A stretch of DNA of 64,000 bases, taken from assembly GCA_963666505.2 (NCBI GenBank), contig CAXXXL010000003.1:620001-684000 (forward strand), given 5' to 3'. Shown one piece after another: positions 25,159-33,016 of the stretch (the first letter of the stretch is position 1; each line of letters opens with the position of its first letter). Below the pieces are notes generated by a model. The model saw only the letters and a program-made list of their open reading frames with translations. It was not told the DNA's origin and searched no databases. The position numbers were made by a program, and so were the translations under genes. This DNA is from JABGQS01 sp963666505 (GTDB taxonomy: Bacteria; Bacillota; Clostridia; Christensenellales; SZUA-584).

Positions 25159-25736
25159 ATGGATTGGTTTGATAATATGAATGAAGCAATGGAATACATC
25201 GAAACGCATCTGGCAGACAAATCTATTATGATTGTGCCGCAAAAATCGCCTGTTGTTCGACCTATCACTTTCAACGGATGTTTTCATACATCGCAGGAGT
25301 ACCGTTGTCGGAGTACATCCGGCGCAGACGGCTGACATTAGCCGCTTTTGAGCTGCAGACTGGAGATTGTAAGGTTATTGATACAGCATTAAAGTACGGA
25401 TATGAGTCGCCGGAGGCGTTCAGCAGAGCATTCAAAAACCTGCACGGAGTTATGCCTGTATCCGCACGCTATACAGGCATTTCACTTAAAGCCTATCCGA
25501 GGATGACCTTCCATATCACAATTAAAGGAGATGTAGAGATGAACTACCGCATTACAAATCGCAAAGCATTTCAGGTGTTCGGTGTATACACGGATGTCAG
25601 CACGGACACAAAAAGAGCGTTTGAACAGGTTCCGCAATTCTTCAGAAAGTGTGACGAAGACTTAGTGCCGGACGAAATCAACGAACTTTTAGGCCGGTTC
25701 CATGACAATCACACGATTTCTATCTTTTTTAGATAG
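25159..25736 (+). pseudogene. Frameshifted and truncated AraC family regulator
   Basis: The first frame (from ATG 25159, behind AAGGGAGGGG) gives MDWFDNMNEAMEYIETHLAD. It then loses sense at an AAA run (25219-25221). One base further on, the frame continues the normal AraC helix-turn-helix: YYDCAAKIACCSTYHFQRMF, SYIAGVPLSEYIRRRRLTLA and ALKYGYESPEAFSRAFK. A GyrI-like effector-binding domain begins at MNYRITNRKAFQVFGV but stops early after HDNHTIS, perhaps 90 residues short of the usual end. A one-base loss in the A-run plus a C-terminal truncation make it inactive as read. Confidence 0.82.
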
Positions 25737-25749
25737 ATTCCAAGATTAG

Positions 25750-25795
25750 CCCCTTATAGCAGCAGTGTTTTAATTTCACTGTCTGCTTTAAGGGG
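25750..25795. repeat. Long imperfect inverted repeat after the broken AraC gene
   Basis: About 18-base arms, CCCCTTATAGCAGCAGTG against CACTGTCTGCTTTAAGGGG, around a nine-base AT loop. There is no T-run, so it is not a standard terminator; it may insulate the next promoter or mark a lost element. Confidence 0.6.
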
Positions 25796-25811
25796 ATCAT
25801 ATCATTCATTG

Positions 25812-25840
25812 TTGGACTAAGCCGACTTTTTTGATATAAT
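25812..25840 (+). promoter_or_regulatory. Promoter immediately before the TrmN6-like gene
   Basis: TTGGAC (25812-25817) and TATAAT (25835-25840), 17-bp spacer. The start codon is only seven bases past the -10 box. Confidence 0.7.
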
Positions 25841-25847
25841 CGTTAGC

Positions 25848-26585
25848 ATGATGGAACTGAAAAAAGGCGACAGGGTTGAAGACCTGCAGAACGGATACAG
25901 CATCATCCAGAACGACGAGTATTTTTCGTTTGGTACGGATGCGGTGCTTCTTTCTCATTTCGCTGAAATAAAGGGTGCAGAGCAGGTAGTTGAATTCGGA
26001 ACGGGCTGCGGTATAATACCTATTCTACTCGCGGCAAAAAAAACAGGTGCACATATTACAGGAGTAGAGGTGCAGGCAGAGCTTGCTAAGATGGCAGCAA
26101 GAAGCGTCAAGATGAACGGAATAGACTGTATTGATATAATACATGCAGATATTCGCAGTATCAGGGATTATTTAGACTACGGTGTTGACGTTGTGGTAGC
26201 GAACCCGCCGTATGAGAAGGCGGATGCAGGAAAGCACAACGATAACAGATTTAAAAATATAGCCAAGAGAGAAATAATGTGCACGTTGAATGATGTAGCG
26301 CAGGCGGCGGTTAAGATACTCAGGACAGGCGGCAGGCTGTATATGATATACCGCACAGAAAGGCTGGCGGAGCTGATTGCGTGCCTGAGTAAAAACAAAC
26401 TTGAGCCAAAGAGGATAAGACTGGTGGCGCAGCAGCTTGGCAGTGCTCCGAATTTCGTGCTTGTTGAAGCAAGAAAAGGAGCGAAGCAAGCAACGGAAGT
26501 TATGCCGACTCTGTATGTATATAATTCAAGTGGAAAGTATACAGACGAGGTAAAAAGGATTTATCATATTGAGGAGAAAGAATAG
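25848..26585 (+). CDS. TrmN6-like tRNA1(Val) (adenine-37-N6)-methyltransferase
   Basis: A 245-residue SAM-dependent methyltransferase. Seen: FSFGTDAVLLSHFAEIK, the SAM-binding VVEFGTGCGIIPILLA, and the N6-adenine-type catalytic motif VVANPPYEK. This matches the YabB/TrmN6 family, which in Bacillus-like genomes sits just before rsmI, as here. No ribosome site precedes ATGATG, and the -10 box is so near that the message may be leaderless. rsmI starts at the last base of its stop codon, so the two are coupled. Confidence 0.88.
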   Translation: MMELKKGDRVEDLQNGYSIIQNDEYFSFGTDAVLLSHFAEIKGAEQVVEFGTGCGIIPILLAAKKTGAHITGVEVQAELAKMAARSVKMNGIDCIDIIHADIRSIRDYLDYGVDVVVANPPYEKADAGKHNDNRFKNIAKREIMCTLNDVAQAAVKILRTGGRLYMIYRTERLAELIACLSKNKLEPKRIRLVAQQLGSAPNFVLVEARKGAKQATEVMPTLYVYNSSGKYTDEVKRIYHIEEKE

Positions 26586-27388
26586 TGCTTTATATTGTTG
26601 CAACGCCGATTGGTAATTTAGAGGATATAACGCTTCGGGCGATAAGAGTGCTTGGCGAAGTTGATTTTATTGCTGCGGAGGACACAAGGCGTACGATAAA
26701 GCTGCTTAACCACTATGATATCAAGACAAAGCTGATAAGCTTCCATGAGCACAGTGATAAGCAGAAGCGGGAATATATACTGGGGATGCTCGAAGAAGGC
26801 AAAGACATTGCGCTGGTTTCGGATGCGGGAACACCGCTGATATCCGACCCGGGGGCGATTCTGGTAAATGAGGCTTATGAGCGGGGGATCGAAGTGACAA
26901 CCCTGCCGGGAGCGTGCGCAGCAATAGCCGCGCTTACACTTTCGGGACACGGCGGGCAGTTCTTTTTTGCGGGTTTCCTTCCCAAAAAAGCCAGTGAGAG
27001 AAAAAAGGCGATTGAGCAGATAGCTCAAAGCGAGATCGTAAGCGTGATATATGAGAGTCCGCATGCACTTGGCAGAACCCTGCAGCAGTTGAATGAGGCG
27101 TGCGGAGGGCAAAGAAGGATAGCCGTTGTAAAAGAGTTGACAAAGATTCATGAAAGCGTGTTTACAGGAAGTCTGGCGCAGGCTTGCAAAAAAATTGAAG
27201 GCAAGATCAAAGGGGAGTTCGTGCTTATACTCTATGAAAGGGAGGAGCAGGCTGAAGTTTCCGACGAGCAGATAAAGAAGCATATCGGCAAGTATATTGA
27301 AGAGGGGATGACAAAAAAAGATGCTGCCAAAGCAGCATCTGATGAACTTGGTATTCGTCCAAACCGGGCTTACCGGCTGACTATTTGA
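26585..27388 (+). CDS. rsmI: 16S rRNA (cytidine-1402-2'-O)-methyltransferase
   Basis: A 267-residue enzyme of the tetrapyrrole-methylase fold that 2'-O-methylates C1402 in the decoding centre of 16S rRNA. It opens LYIVATPIGNLEDITLRAIRVL and shows AEDTRRT, ALVSDAGTPLISDPG and LPGACAAIAAL, all typical. It begins with GTG at 26585, overlapping the preceding TAG, behind GGAGAAAG. The stop directly abuts the stop of the convergent abrB-like gene, with no base between them. Confidence 0.95.
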   Translation: MLYIVATPIGNLEDITLRAIRVLGEVDFIAAEDTRRTIKLLNHYDIKTKLISFHEHSDKQKREYILGMLEEGKDIALVSDAGTPLISDPGAILVNEAYERGIEVTTLPGACAAIAALTLSGHGGQFFFAGFLPKKASERKKAIEQIAQSEIVSVIYESPHALGRTLQQLNEACGGQRRIAVVKELTKIHESVFTGSLAQACKKIEGKIKGEFVLILYEREEQAEVSDEQIKKHIGKYIEEGMTKKDAAKAASDELGIRPNRAYRLTI

Positions 27389-27631
27389 TTATTTCATACC
27401 TAGTTTGTCCATGCACTCGGCACAGACTTTGGCACCTTTAAACTCTGTTACTCCTTTTACGCTGTCACAAAAGATGCATGCCGGCTGATATTTGCCGAGG
27501 ACGATATGGTTCTCGTCTACAAATATCTCGATGGGATCTTTGATGTCGATACCCATCACTCGTCTTAGTTCGATTGGCAACACAATACGGCCAAGTGAAT
27601 CCACTTTCCTAACAATACCTGTTGATTTCAT
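27389..27631 (-). CDS. AbrB/SpoVT-like transition-state regulator
   Basis: An 80-residue DNA-binding protein. The N-terminal 50 residues are the AbrB swapped-hairpin domain (STGIVRKVDSLGRIVLPIELRR). The C-terminal part has cysteine pairs (CIFC and CAEC) that could hold a zinc, as in B. subtilis AbrB/Abh-like proteins of Clostridia. Such proteins repress post-exponential genes and often themselves. A strong palindrome lies in its leader. The ribosome site GGGGGAG is upstream of the ATG. Confidence 0.92.
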   Translation of the reverse strand: MKSTGIVRKVDSLGRIVLPIELRRVMGIDIKDPIEIFVDENHIVLGKYQPACIFCDSVKGVTEFKGAKVCAECMDKLGMK

Positions 27632-27673
27632 TTTTTACACTCTCCCCCTATTTTTTATTATACTATGACAATA

Positions 27674-27696
27674 TATGATAATTAGTAATTATCATA
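27674..27696. promoter_or_regulatory. Palindromic candidate operator in the abrB-like leader
   Basis: Perfect 11-base arms (TATGATAATTA and TAATTATCATA) around a single G. It lies just past the -10 box (27702-27707) of the minus-strand promoter, a good position for autorepression. Confidence 0.6.
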
Positions 27697-27701
27697 GAAA
27701 A

Positions 27702-27731
27702 AATATAACAAATTATAGCACCTGCTGTCAA
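27702..27731 (-). promoter_or_regulatory. Promoter of the abrB-like gene
   Basis: On the minus strand, TTGACA (27731-27726) and TATATT (27707-27702) with an 18-bp spacer. An alternative TATAAT lies nearer the gene (27662-27657) but lacks a -35 box. Confidence 0.6.
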
Positions 27732-27957
27732 TGTGAGAATGTAAAAAAAAGCAACATTTAATAAATAGTTCATAATCTTGGGCTTAATATTAATAGAATA
27801 TAAAGATTTTTCTATATAATGCGCTTATTAAATTCTTAACATCGATGTATATTCTGTGTAAAATATAGTTGCCTTGCGGCGGCAATATTAGACAAAATTT
27901 AGCAAAAAAGCTCTGTTTTGGGCTGCTTTTTTAAAAAATCTTCAAGTTTGTAGACGC

Positions 27958-27987
27958 TTGTTGCTGCAGCCGGCCATATGATATAAT
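27958..27987 (+). promoter_or_regulatory. Promoter of the DUF3267 gene
   Basis: TTGTTG (27958-27963) and TATAAT (27982-27987), 18-bp spacer, about 30 bp before the ATG. The rest of the 27632-28016 gap is AT-rich and shows nothing else beyond the abrB signals. Confidence 0.55.
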
Positions 27988-28019
27988 GCATAGTAATTGT
28001 CCATTGGGAGAGGTATGTG

Positions 28020-28649
28020 ATGAGTGAAGAGAGCCGTGATGAGCGATTGATGGAGTACGGCGGTGTAAACTACGAACTGGTGGAAGATTTGACGGTCAAG
28101 CAGGAAGATAAGCTAAAAGTGCTTGTCTGGATGAATTTGATTATGTTTGCCGGGCTGGTTGCTATAGCAGTGGCCGGTACTTTTGCTATTAGCCTTGTGC
28201 ACACAGGAATTGTTCTTGAGTTTGGTCTTGGTTCATTCTTTCTGATACTGGCAGCTTTTGCTGTATATATCTTTGTCCACGAATTTATACACGGCTTGGT
28301 TTTCAGACTGGCGGGCGGTGTTGCGTGGAAAGATATATCTTATGGAGCGGCGATAAAATCTGGAATGACATACTGTATATCCGATGTACCGGTAAACTTA
28401 CGAGTAAGCCGTTTTTCTCTAATCGCTCCGTTTATTATTGTCTGTGTTCCGCTAATAGCCTGCAGTATAGTTATTGGGAATCTTCCGATACTGATAGCAG
28501 GAGCACTGTTTACAACAGGCAGTGCGGGTGATTTTTGGTATCTGTGGATACTGCGGAAAAAACAAGCGGAGATGTACATGATGGAGGAAAAACCAAAGAG
28601 CAAAGAGTATACACTGGGATGCTATGTTTTAAAGCAGGCAGAAAGGTGA
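28020..28649 (+). CDS. DUF3267 putative membrane zinc protease
   Basis: A 209-residue protein with about four membrane helices (~36-58, 68-92, 128-147, 150-170). VHEFIHGLVFRLAGG at about residue 88 holds the HExxH zinc-binding and catalytic motif used by the DUF3267 family, which resembles site-2 proteases. No substrate is known. The ATG at 28020 is preferred to GTG 28017 because GGGAGAGG is suitably spaced. It stands between abrB and metG. Confidence 0.82.
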   Translation: MSEESRDERLMEYGGVNYELVEDLTVKQEDKLKVLVWMNLIMFAGLVAIAVAGTFAISLVHTGIVLEFGLGSFFLILAAFAVYIFVHEFIHGLVFRLAGGVAWKDISYGAAIKSGMTYCISDVPVNLRVSRFSLIAPFIIVCVPLIACSIVIGNLPILIAGALFTTGSAGDFWYLWILRKKQAEMYMMEEKPKSKEYTLGCYVLKQAER

Positions 28650-28724
28650 GCAGCCGGCTTTGGTTACTTGACAAAAGATGCTGCTGTAACTATCCTATGT
28701 AAAGAACCAATTGAAGGAGATAAC

Positions 28725-30665
28725 ATGAAAAAATACTACATTACGACGCCTATATATTATCCGAGCGACAAGCTGCACATCGGTCATTCTTATACGACCG
28801 TGGCGGCAGACGCACTGGCACGTTTCAAGCGCCAGACCGGCTATGACGTTATGTTTCTGACCGGAACTGATGAACACGGTCAGAAAATCGAACGGGTTGC
28901 AAAGGAAGCAGGTAAGCAGCCGAAGGAATATGTAGACGGAATAGTTGAAACTATTATTGAGCTTTGGGAGCTTTTACAGATAAGCAACGACGATTTTATC
29001 CGTACTACAGAGCCAAGGCATTTAAAGACGGTCCAGAAGATATTCAAAAAGCTGTATGACCAGGGCGACATATACAAGAGCGAGTATGAGGGATGGTACT
29101 GCACACCATGCGAATCGTTCTGGCTCGAGCGTCAGCTTGTGGACGGCAAATGTCCGGACTGCGGTAGGGAAGTGGAGATGACTACGGAAGAGAGTTATTT
29201 CTTCAAGGCTTCGAAATATGCGGACAGACTTATTGAATACATCAACGAACATGACGAGTTCATACAGCCGCCGTCACGCAAAAACGAGATGCTTAACAAC
29301 TTCCTTTTACCGGGTTTAGAGGATCTTTGCGTTTCAAGGACTTCGTTCAACTGGGGTGTTCCGGTGTCATTTGACGAAGGACATGTAGTTTATGTATGGA
29401 TAGATGCTCTTTCAAACTATATCACGGCGCTGGGGTATCTTTCGGAAGACGACTCTAAGTTTAAAAAATATTGGCCGGCAGACGTACAGCTAGTCGGTAA
29501 AGAGATAATAAGGTTTCATACTATTATATGGCCGATACTGCTTATGGCGCTTGATTTACCGCTTCCGAAGCAGGTGTTCGGTCATGGCTGGCTGATGCTT
29601 GAAGGCGGAAAGATGAGCAAATCTAAGGGCAACGTTGTAGACCCGGTGAAGCTGGTGGAGAGATACGGCGTGGATGCAGTCAGGTATTTTCTGCTTCGGG
29701 AAGTGCCGTTTGGCGCAGACGGGCTTTATTCCAGCGAAGCGCTGCTTATAAGGATGAATGCAGACCTTGCAAACGACCTTGGCAACCTTGTTTCCCGGAC
29801 TGCGGCAATGATAAACAAATATTTTGACGGTTTTGTTCCAAGCGAATATGAAGGCAGTGAGCATGATGCACTGATAGAAGAAAAGGGAGCAAAGCTGGCC
29901 AGCTTGGTGGAAGGACATATGGATGCGCTTAGGCTTCCTGAAGCGCTGAGCGATATCTGGGATTATATCGGGTCTCTTAACAAGTATATAGACCTTACGA
30001 TGCCGTGGATACTTGCACGTGATGAAAGCAAGAAAAAGCAGCTTGCAGGAGTGATGTATCACCTTGCCGAGGGACTGAGAATAGTATCCGTTCTTCTTAC
30101 GCCTTTTATTGAAGGCACGGCAAAGAAGATTCAGGACATCTTCGGGCTGGAGGACGAAGCGCTTGTTTCATGGGATAGCATTGGCAGCTTCGGTAAAAAC
30201 GTATGCGGCAAGAGCGTTAAGAAAACACAGCCGTTGTTCCCGCGAATAGAGGTGGAAAAAGAGCTTGAGGAACTGGAGAAAATATCCGACAATCGGGATC
30301 TGAAAAAGGTTAAAAACGTACCGAAGAAACAGGAGGGTGCGGGCGTGATAACATACGATGATTTTATGAATGTCGAGCTTAAAGTCGGAAAGGTAAAAGA
30401 AGCGGTCGCCATCGAAAAAAGCGACAAGCTTATAAAGATGCAGGTTCAGGTAGGTGAAGAAACAAGACAGATAGTATCCGGAATACGGCAGTGGTACAGC
30501 CCGGAAGAGATGGTTGGAAAGACTATCGTAGTTGTGGCGAACCTAAAGCCGGCAAAGCTTTTCGGAACGCTTTCTGAAGGGATGCTGCTTGCGGCTGAAT
30601 CTGACGGGGTACTTAAACTGGTAACGCTGGATGGAGAGCTTCCCAGCGGCGTAAGGGTAAGCTAG
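28725..30665 (+). CDS. metG: Methionyl-tRNA synthetase
   Basis: A 646-residue class Ia synthetase. Seen: the HIGH motif in DKLHIGHSYTTVAAD, the single zinc knuckle CTPCE/CPDCG (~125-147), the KMSKSKGN loop (~297), and a C-terminal tRNA-binding domain after ~540 (FMNVELKVGKVKEAVAIEKS) that dimerises the Firmicute enzyme. The ATG at 28725 follows GAAGGAGA; a longer in-frame start at 28668 lacks a ribosome site. No T-box leader is visible in the 75-bp gap before it. tatD follows after eight bases. Confidence 0.96.
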   Translation: MKKYYITTPIYYPSDKLHIGHSYTTVAADALARFKRQTGYDVMFLTGTDEHGQKIERVAKEAGKQPKEYVDGIVETIIELWELLQISNDDFIRTTEPRHLKTVQKIFKKLYDQGDIYKSEYEGWYCTPCESFWLERQLVDGKCPDCGREVEMTTEESYFFKASKYADRLIEYINEHDEFIQPPSRKNEMLNNFLLPGLEDLCVSRTSFNWGVPVSFDEGHVVYVWIDALSNYITALGYLSEDDSKFKKYWPADVQLVGKEIIRFHTIIWPILLMALDLPLPKQVFGHGWLMLEGGKMSKSKGNVVDPVKLVERYGVDAVRYFLLREVPFGADGLYSSEALLIRMNADLANDLGNLVSRTAAMINKYFDGFVPSEYEGSEHDALIEEKGAKLASLVEGHMDALRLPEALSDIWDYIGSLNKYIDLTMPWILARDESKKKQLAGVMYHLAEGLRIVSVLLTPFIEGTAKKIQDIFGLEDEALVSWDSIGSFGKNVCGKSVKKTQPLFPRIEVEKELEELEKISDNRDLKKVKNVPKKQEGAGVITYDDFMNVELKVGKVKEAVAIEKSDKLIKMQVQVGEETRQIVSGIRQWYSPEEMVGKTIVVVANLKPAKLFGTLSEGMLLAAESDGVLKLVTLDGELPSGVRVS

Positions 30666-30673
30666 GGATTGTT

Positions 30674-31435
30674 ATGCGGCTATTTGATACGCATGCTCAT
30701 CTTTTAGACGGTCGGTTTGACGAAGAGCGGGATGAGCTTATAGAAAGAATGCCGGGTGAAGGTATAGTCGGTGTTATAGAGGCAGGATGTTGCGAGGACG
30801 TTAGCTCTGCCGCTGTAGAGCTTGCCGAAAGAGTAGGATATATTTACGCTGCTGTCGGCGTCCACCCGCACGATTCCGAGGACGTGTCGGCAGAATATCT
30901 TGGGCTGCTCGAAGAGTTATCGACAAGCAGAAAAGTTATAGCTATCGGCGAGATTGGGCTTGATTATTACTATGACAATTCACCGAGGGAAATTCAGCGA
31001 AAGGTGTTCAGACAGCAGATAGAACTAGCGCAAAAATTAGATTTGCCGATGGTTTACCATATGCGAAAGGCAACTGCGGATTTTCTTGAGATATTGAAGG
31101 ATTATGATGGCCTTAAAGGCGTTGTGCATTGCTATTCTGGAAGTGTCGAGACAGCGCACGAACTTATTAAGATGGGTCTGCATATCTCGTTCACCGGATC
31201 GGTAACGTTCAAGAATGCTAAAAAAGTTGTGGAAGCGGCGCAGGCGGTTCCGCTGGAGCGGCTGATGGCGGAGACGGACAGCCCATATCTTTCACCTGAG
31301 CCTGTGCGTGGAAGGCGCAACGACCCAAGGAACGTAGAGCACGTTATAAGAAAGCTGGCAGAAATAAAGGGAATCTCTTTTGAGAAGATGTGCGAAATAA
31401 ACATAGACAATGCTAAAGGACTATATGGAATTTAA
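30674..31435 (+). CDS. tatD: TatD family metal-dependent hydrolase
   Basis: A 253-residue TIM-barrel DNase/exonuclease of the amidohydrolase superfamily. Seen: FDTHAHLLD (metal ligands), GVHPHDSEDV, AIGEIGLDYYYD, VYHMRKA, GVVHCYSG and the final AETDSPYLSPEP. TatD proteins are 3'-5' exonucleases with roles in DNA repair and quality control. The stop overlaps the start of a dedicated radical SAM gene by one base, so the pair is tightly coupled. Confidence 0.95.
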   Translation: MRLFDTHAHLLDGRFDEERDELIERMPGEGIVGVIEAGCCEDVSSAAVELAERVGYIYAAVGVHPHDSEDVSAEYLGLLEELSTSRKVIAIGEIGLDYYYDNSPREIQRKVFRQQIELAQKLDLPMVYHMRKATADFLEILKDYDGLKGVVHCYSGSVETAHELIKMGLHISFTGSVTFKNAKKVVEAAQAVPLERLMAETDSPYLSPEPVRGRRNDPRNVEHVIRKLAEIKGISFEKMCEINIDNAKGLYGI

Positions 31436-32025
31436 TGAACACTATAACATATAAATATAAGGATGCGACATACATCAATCTTACAAATAGGTGCACTAAT
31501 AATTGCACCTTTTGTGTACGCAACAATCACGACGGAGTAGGCGGATATCATCTGCTTTTAGACTCCGAACCTTCTGCAAAGGATGTTATTGTACAGCTTG
31601 AAAAGCAGGACGATGTTTCAAAAGTTGTTTTCTGCGGGCTTGGAGAACCAACAATGAGCCTTGATGTGTTGCTTGAAGTGGCAAGATATCTAAAATCAAG
31701 AGGTGCAAAAGTACGTCTCAATACCAACGGGCAGGCAAGCGCATACGCAAAGAGCAACGTTGCAAAGAGGCTGAAAGGTCTTGTTGACACAGTGTCAATA
31801 AGCCTGAATGCGCCAAACGCAGGTGAGTATGATAAATACTGCCGGAGCATATACGGCGAGAAGGCGTATGAATATGTGCTGGAGTTTGCAAAACAATGCA
31901 TAGACGAGGGCATAGACACTGTGCTAAGCGTAGTTGACATTATCGGTGAAGAGGAAGTTGAAGAGTGCAGGCGGCAGGCACAGAAGACCGGCGCAAGGTT
32001 CAGGGTCAGGAAGTATGTGAAGTAA
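31435..32025 (+). CDS. TatD-linked radical SAM protein
   Basis: A short radical SAM protein of 196 residues. The cluster motif is NRCTNNCTFCVRN near residue 19, followed by VVFCGLGEPTMSLDVLL and VRLNTNGQAS. It matches the family named for being linked to TatD (TIGR04038-like). It has little beyond the SAM core, lacks an extra cluster domain, and its substrate is unknown. Its coupling to tatD by a one-base overlap suggests a joint function, perhaps in nucleic acid or cofactor repair. It ends at a strong terminator. Confidence 0.88.
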   Translation: MNTITYKYKDATYINLTNRCTNNCTFCVRNNHDGVGGYHLLLDSEPSAKDVIVQLEKQDDVSKVVFCGLGEPTMSLDVLLEVARYLKSRGAKVRLNTNGQASAYAKSNVAKRLKGLVDTVSISLNAPNAGEYDKYCRSIYGEKAYEYVLEFAKQCIDEGIDTVLSVVDIIGEEEVEECRRQAQKTGARFRVRKYVK

Positions 32026-32048
32026 TCCCCGGCATTTCTAAGAAAATA

Positions 32049-32074
32049 AGGCTGCATAGTTTTGCAGCCTTTTT
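32049..32074 (+). terminator. Terminator after metG-tatD-rSAM
   Basis: Eight-base perfect stem AGGCTGCA / TGCAGCCT, a six-base loop and a T-run. Confidence 0.9.
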
Positions 32075-32125
32075 ATATGTTCACTTTAGTGAGGTTTTGG
32101 TTGCAAAGCAACCGAAGCCAAAAAT

Positions 32126-32144
32126 CCCCCGGCTATGCCGGGGG
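32126..32144 (+). repeat. GC-rich hairpin in IS left end
   Basis: CCCCCGGC / GCCGGGGG with a three-base loop. In IS200-type elements a hairpin here limits read-in transcription and translation of the transposase. Confidence 0.8.
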
Positions 32145-32233
32145 GGAGAAGTAGCTTTAGCTGTAAGAAAAATACCTCCAATGTTAAAATGATGATGGTT
32201 TGCCAACCGCATCACAACAAAGGAGGTAGTCCG

Positions 32234-32701
32234 ATGGACAAAAATAGTTTAGCACATACAATGTGGGAATGTAAGTATCATATTGTGTTTGCACCGAAAT
32301 ATAGAAGAAATGTGATATATGGAAAATTAAAAGTAGATATAGGAAAAATCTTAAGAGAGCTATGTAATCGTAAGGGGATAGAGATAATCGAAGCAGAATT
32401 ATGTCCGGATCACATCCACATGCTAGTAAGAATACCACCGAAATTTAGTGTGTCTCAAATAATGGGATATTTAAAGGGAAAAAGCTCTTTAATCATATTT
32501 GATAGACATGCAAATTTAAAGTATAAGTATGGAAGCAGACACTTCTGGTGCAGAGGGTATTACGTGGATACAGCAGGCAAGAATGCGAAAAGGATACAAG
32601 AATATATCCGAAGACAGCTGCAAGAGGATGCTACCGCAGATCAGATTAGCTTGAAGGAATATATCGACCCGTTTACGGGTAAGCCGACAAACAAAGGCTA
32701 A
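32234..32701 (+). CDS. tnpA: IS200-type Y1 transposase TnpA
   Basis: A 155-residue HUH/Y1 transposase that excises and inserts a single-stranded circle. Seen: WECKYHIVFAPKYRR at the start, the HUH motif in CPDHIHMLVRIPP, SQIMGYLKGKSSLIIF, and the catalytic tyrosine region GYYVDTAGKNAKRIQEYI. All parts are intact and full length. The ATG at 32234 follows AAAGGAGG. No TnpB/IscB accessory gene is present, which places it in the IS200 group. Confidence 0.93.
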   Translation: MDKNSLAHTMWECKYHIVFAPKYRRNVIYGKLKVDIGKILRELCNRKGIEIIEAELCPDHIHMLVRIPPKFSVSQIMGYLKGKSSLIIFDRHANLKYKYGSRHFWCRGYYVDTAGKNAKRIQEYIRRQLQEDATADQISLKEYIDPFTGKPTNKG

Positions 32702-32806
32702 TAAAAAGACCCTTTAGGGTTGGCCAGCGAACACCATGCGGATGGCAAACTATTCAATGCGCTTGCAAGCGCAAGCCGGGAACATGCCCTTATAGGGCTA
32801 GAGCAA

Positions 32807-32827
32807 ACCACCGGCTAAGCCGGTGGT
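32807..32827 (+). repeat. Right-end hairpin of the IS element
   Basis: ACCACCGGC / GCCGGTGGT with a TAA loop, a perfect nine-base stem close to the expected right cleavage site. Confidence 0.8.
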
Positions 32828-32896
32828 CCTGAATTTGCGCAAAATGAGGAAAACTATAATAAAATCCAACATTCGTAAAAAAACCGGGATAAGTTA

Positions 32897-32925
32897 TTGA
32901 CACTATATATTGTGTGTACTATAAT
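32897..32925 (+). promoter_or_regulatory. Consensus promoter of nrdD-nrdG
   Basis: Perfect TTGACA (32897-32902) and TATAAT (32920-32925) with a 17-bp spacer. The first NrdR box covers its -35/spacer and the second lies just past the -10. Confidence 0.85.
32900..32915 (+). promoter_or_regulatory. NrdR box 1
   Basis: ACACTATATATTGTGT matches the published NrdR consensus acaCwAtATaTwGtgt at all 16 positions and overlaps the -35 box and spacer. Confidence 0.88.
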
Positions 32926-32930
32926 TATCA

Positions 32931-32946
32931 ATACAGCGTATAGTGT
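32931..32946 (+). promoter_or_regulatory. NrdR box 2
   Basis: ATACAGCGTATAGTGT is a weaker match (right half good) starting exactly 31 bp, three helical turns, after box 1, the usual NrdR tandem spacing. Confidence 0.75.
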
Positions 32947-33016
32947 TAAGTGCTTTTAATAAGAATTTTACATTTACTTTATATATATAAAAAATAAATA
33001 TTATGTGGGGGCAATT

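Larger units (their letters stand above)
32078..32840 (+). mobile_element. IS200/IS605-family insertion sequence (approximate ends)
   Basis: A compact element with a single Y1 transposase and subterminal hairpins instead of terminal inverted repeats. The left side holds hairpins at 32081-32092, 32096-32116 and 32126-32144. The right side holds small hairpins after the gene and a strong one at 32807-32827. Ends are estimated from the outer hairpins, since this family makes no target duplication. The element separates the metG operon from the nrdD promoter. Confidence 0.82.

Noticed and set aside
28650..28724. Possible T-box or SAM riboswitch before metG
   Set aside because: The gap is only about 75 bp, too short for either, and no core motifs are seen.
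32184..32438. Minus-strand frame inside the IS transposase
   Set aside because: Antisense shadow of tnpA; no TnpB or other accessory protein features.
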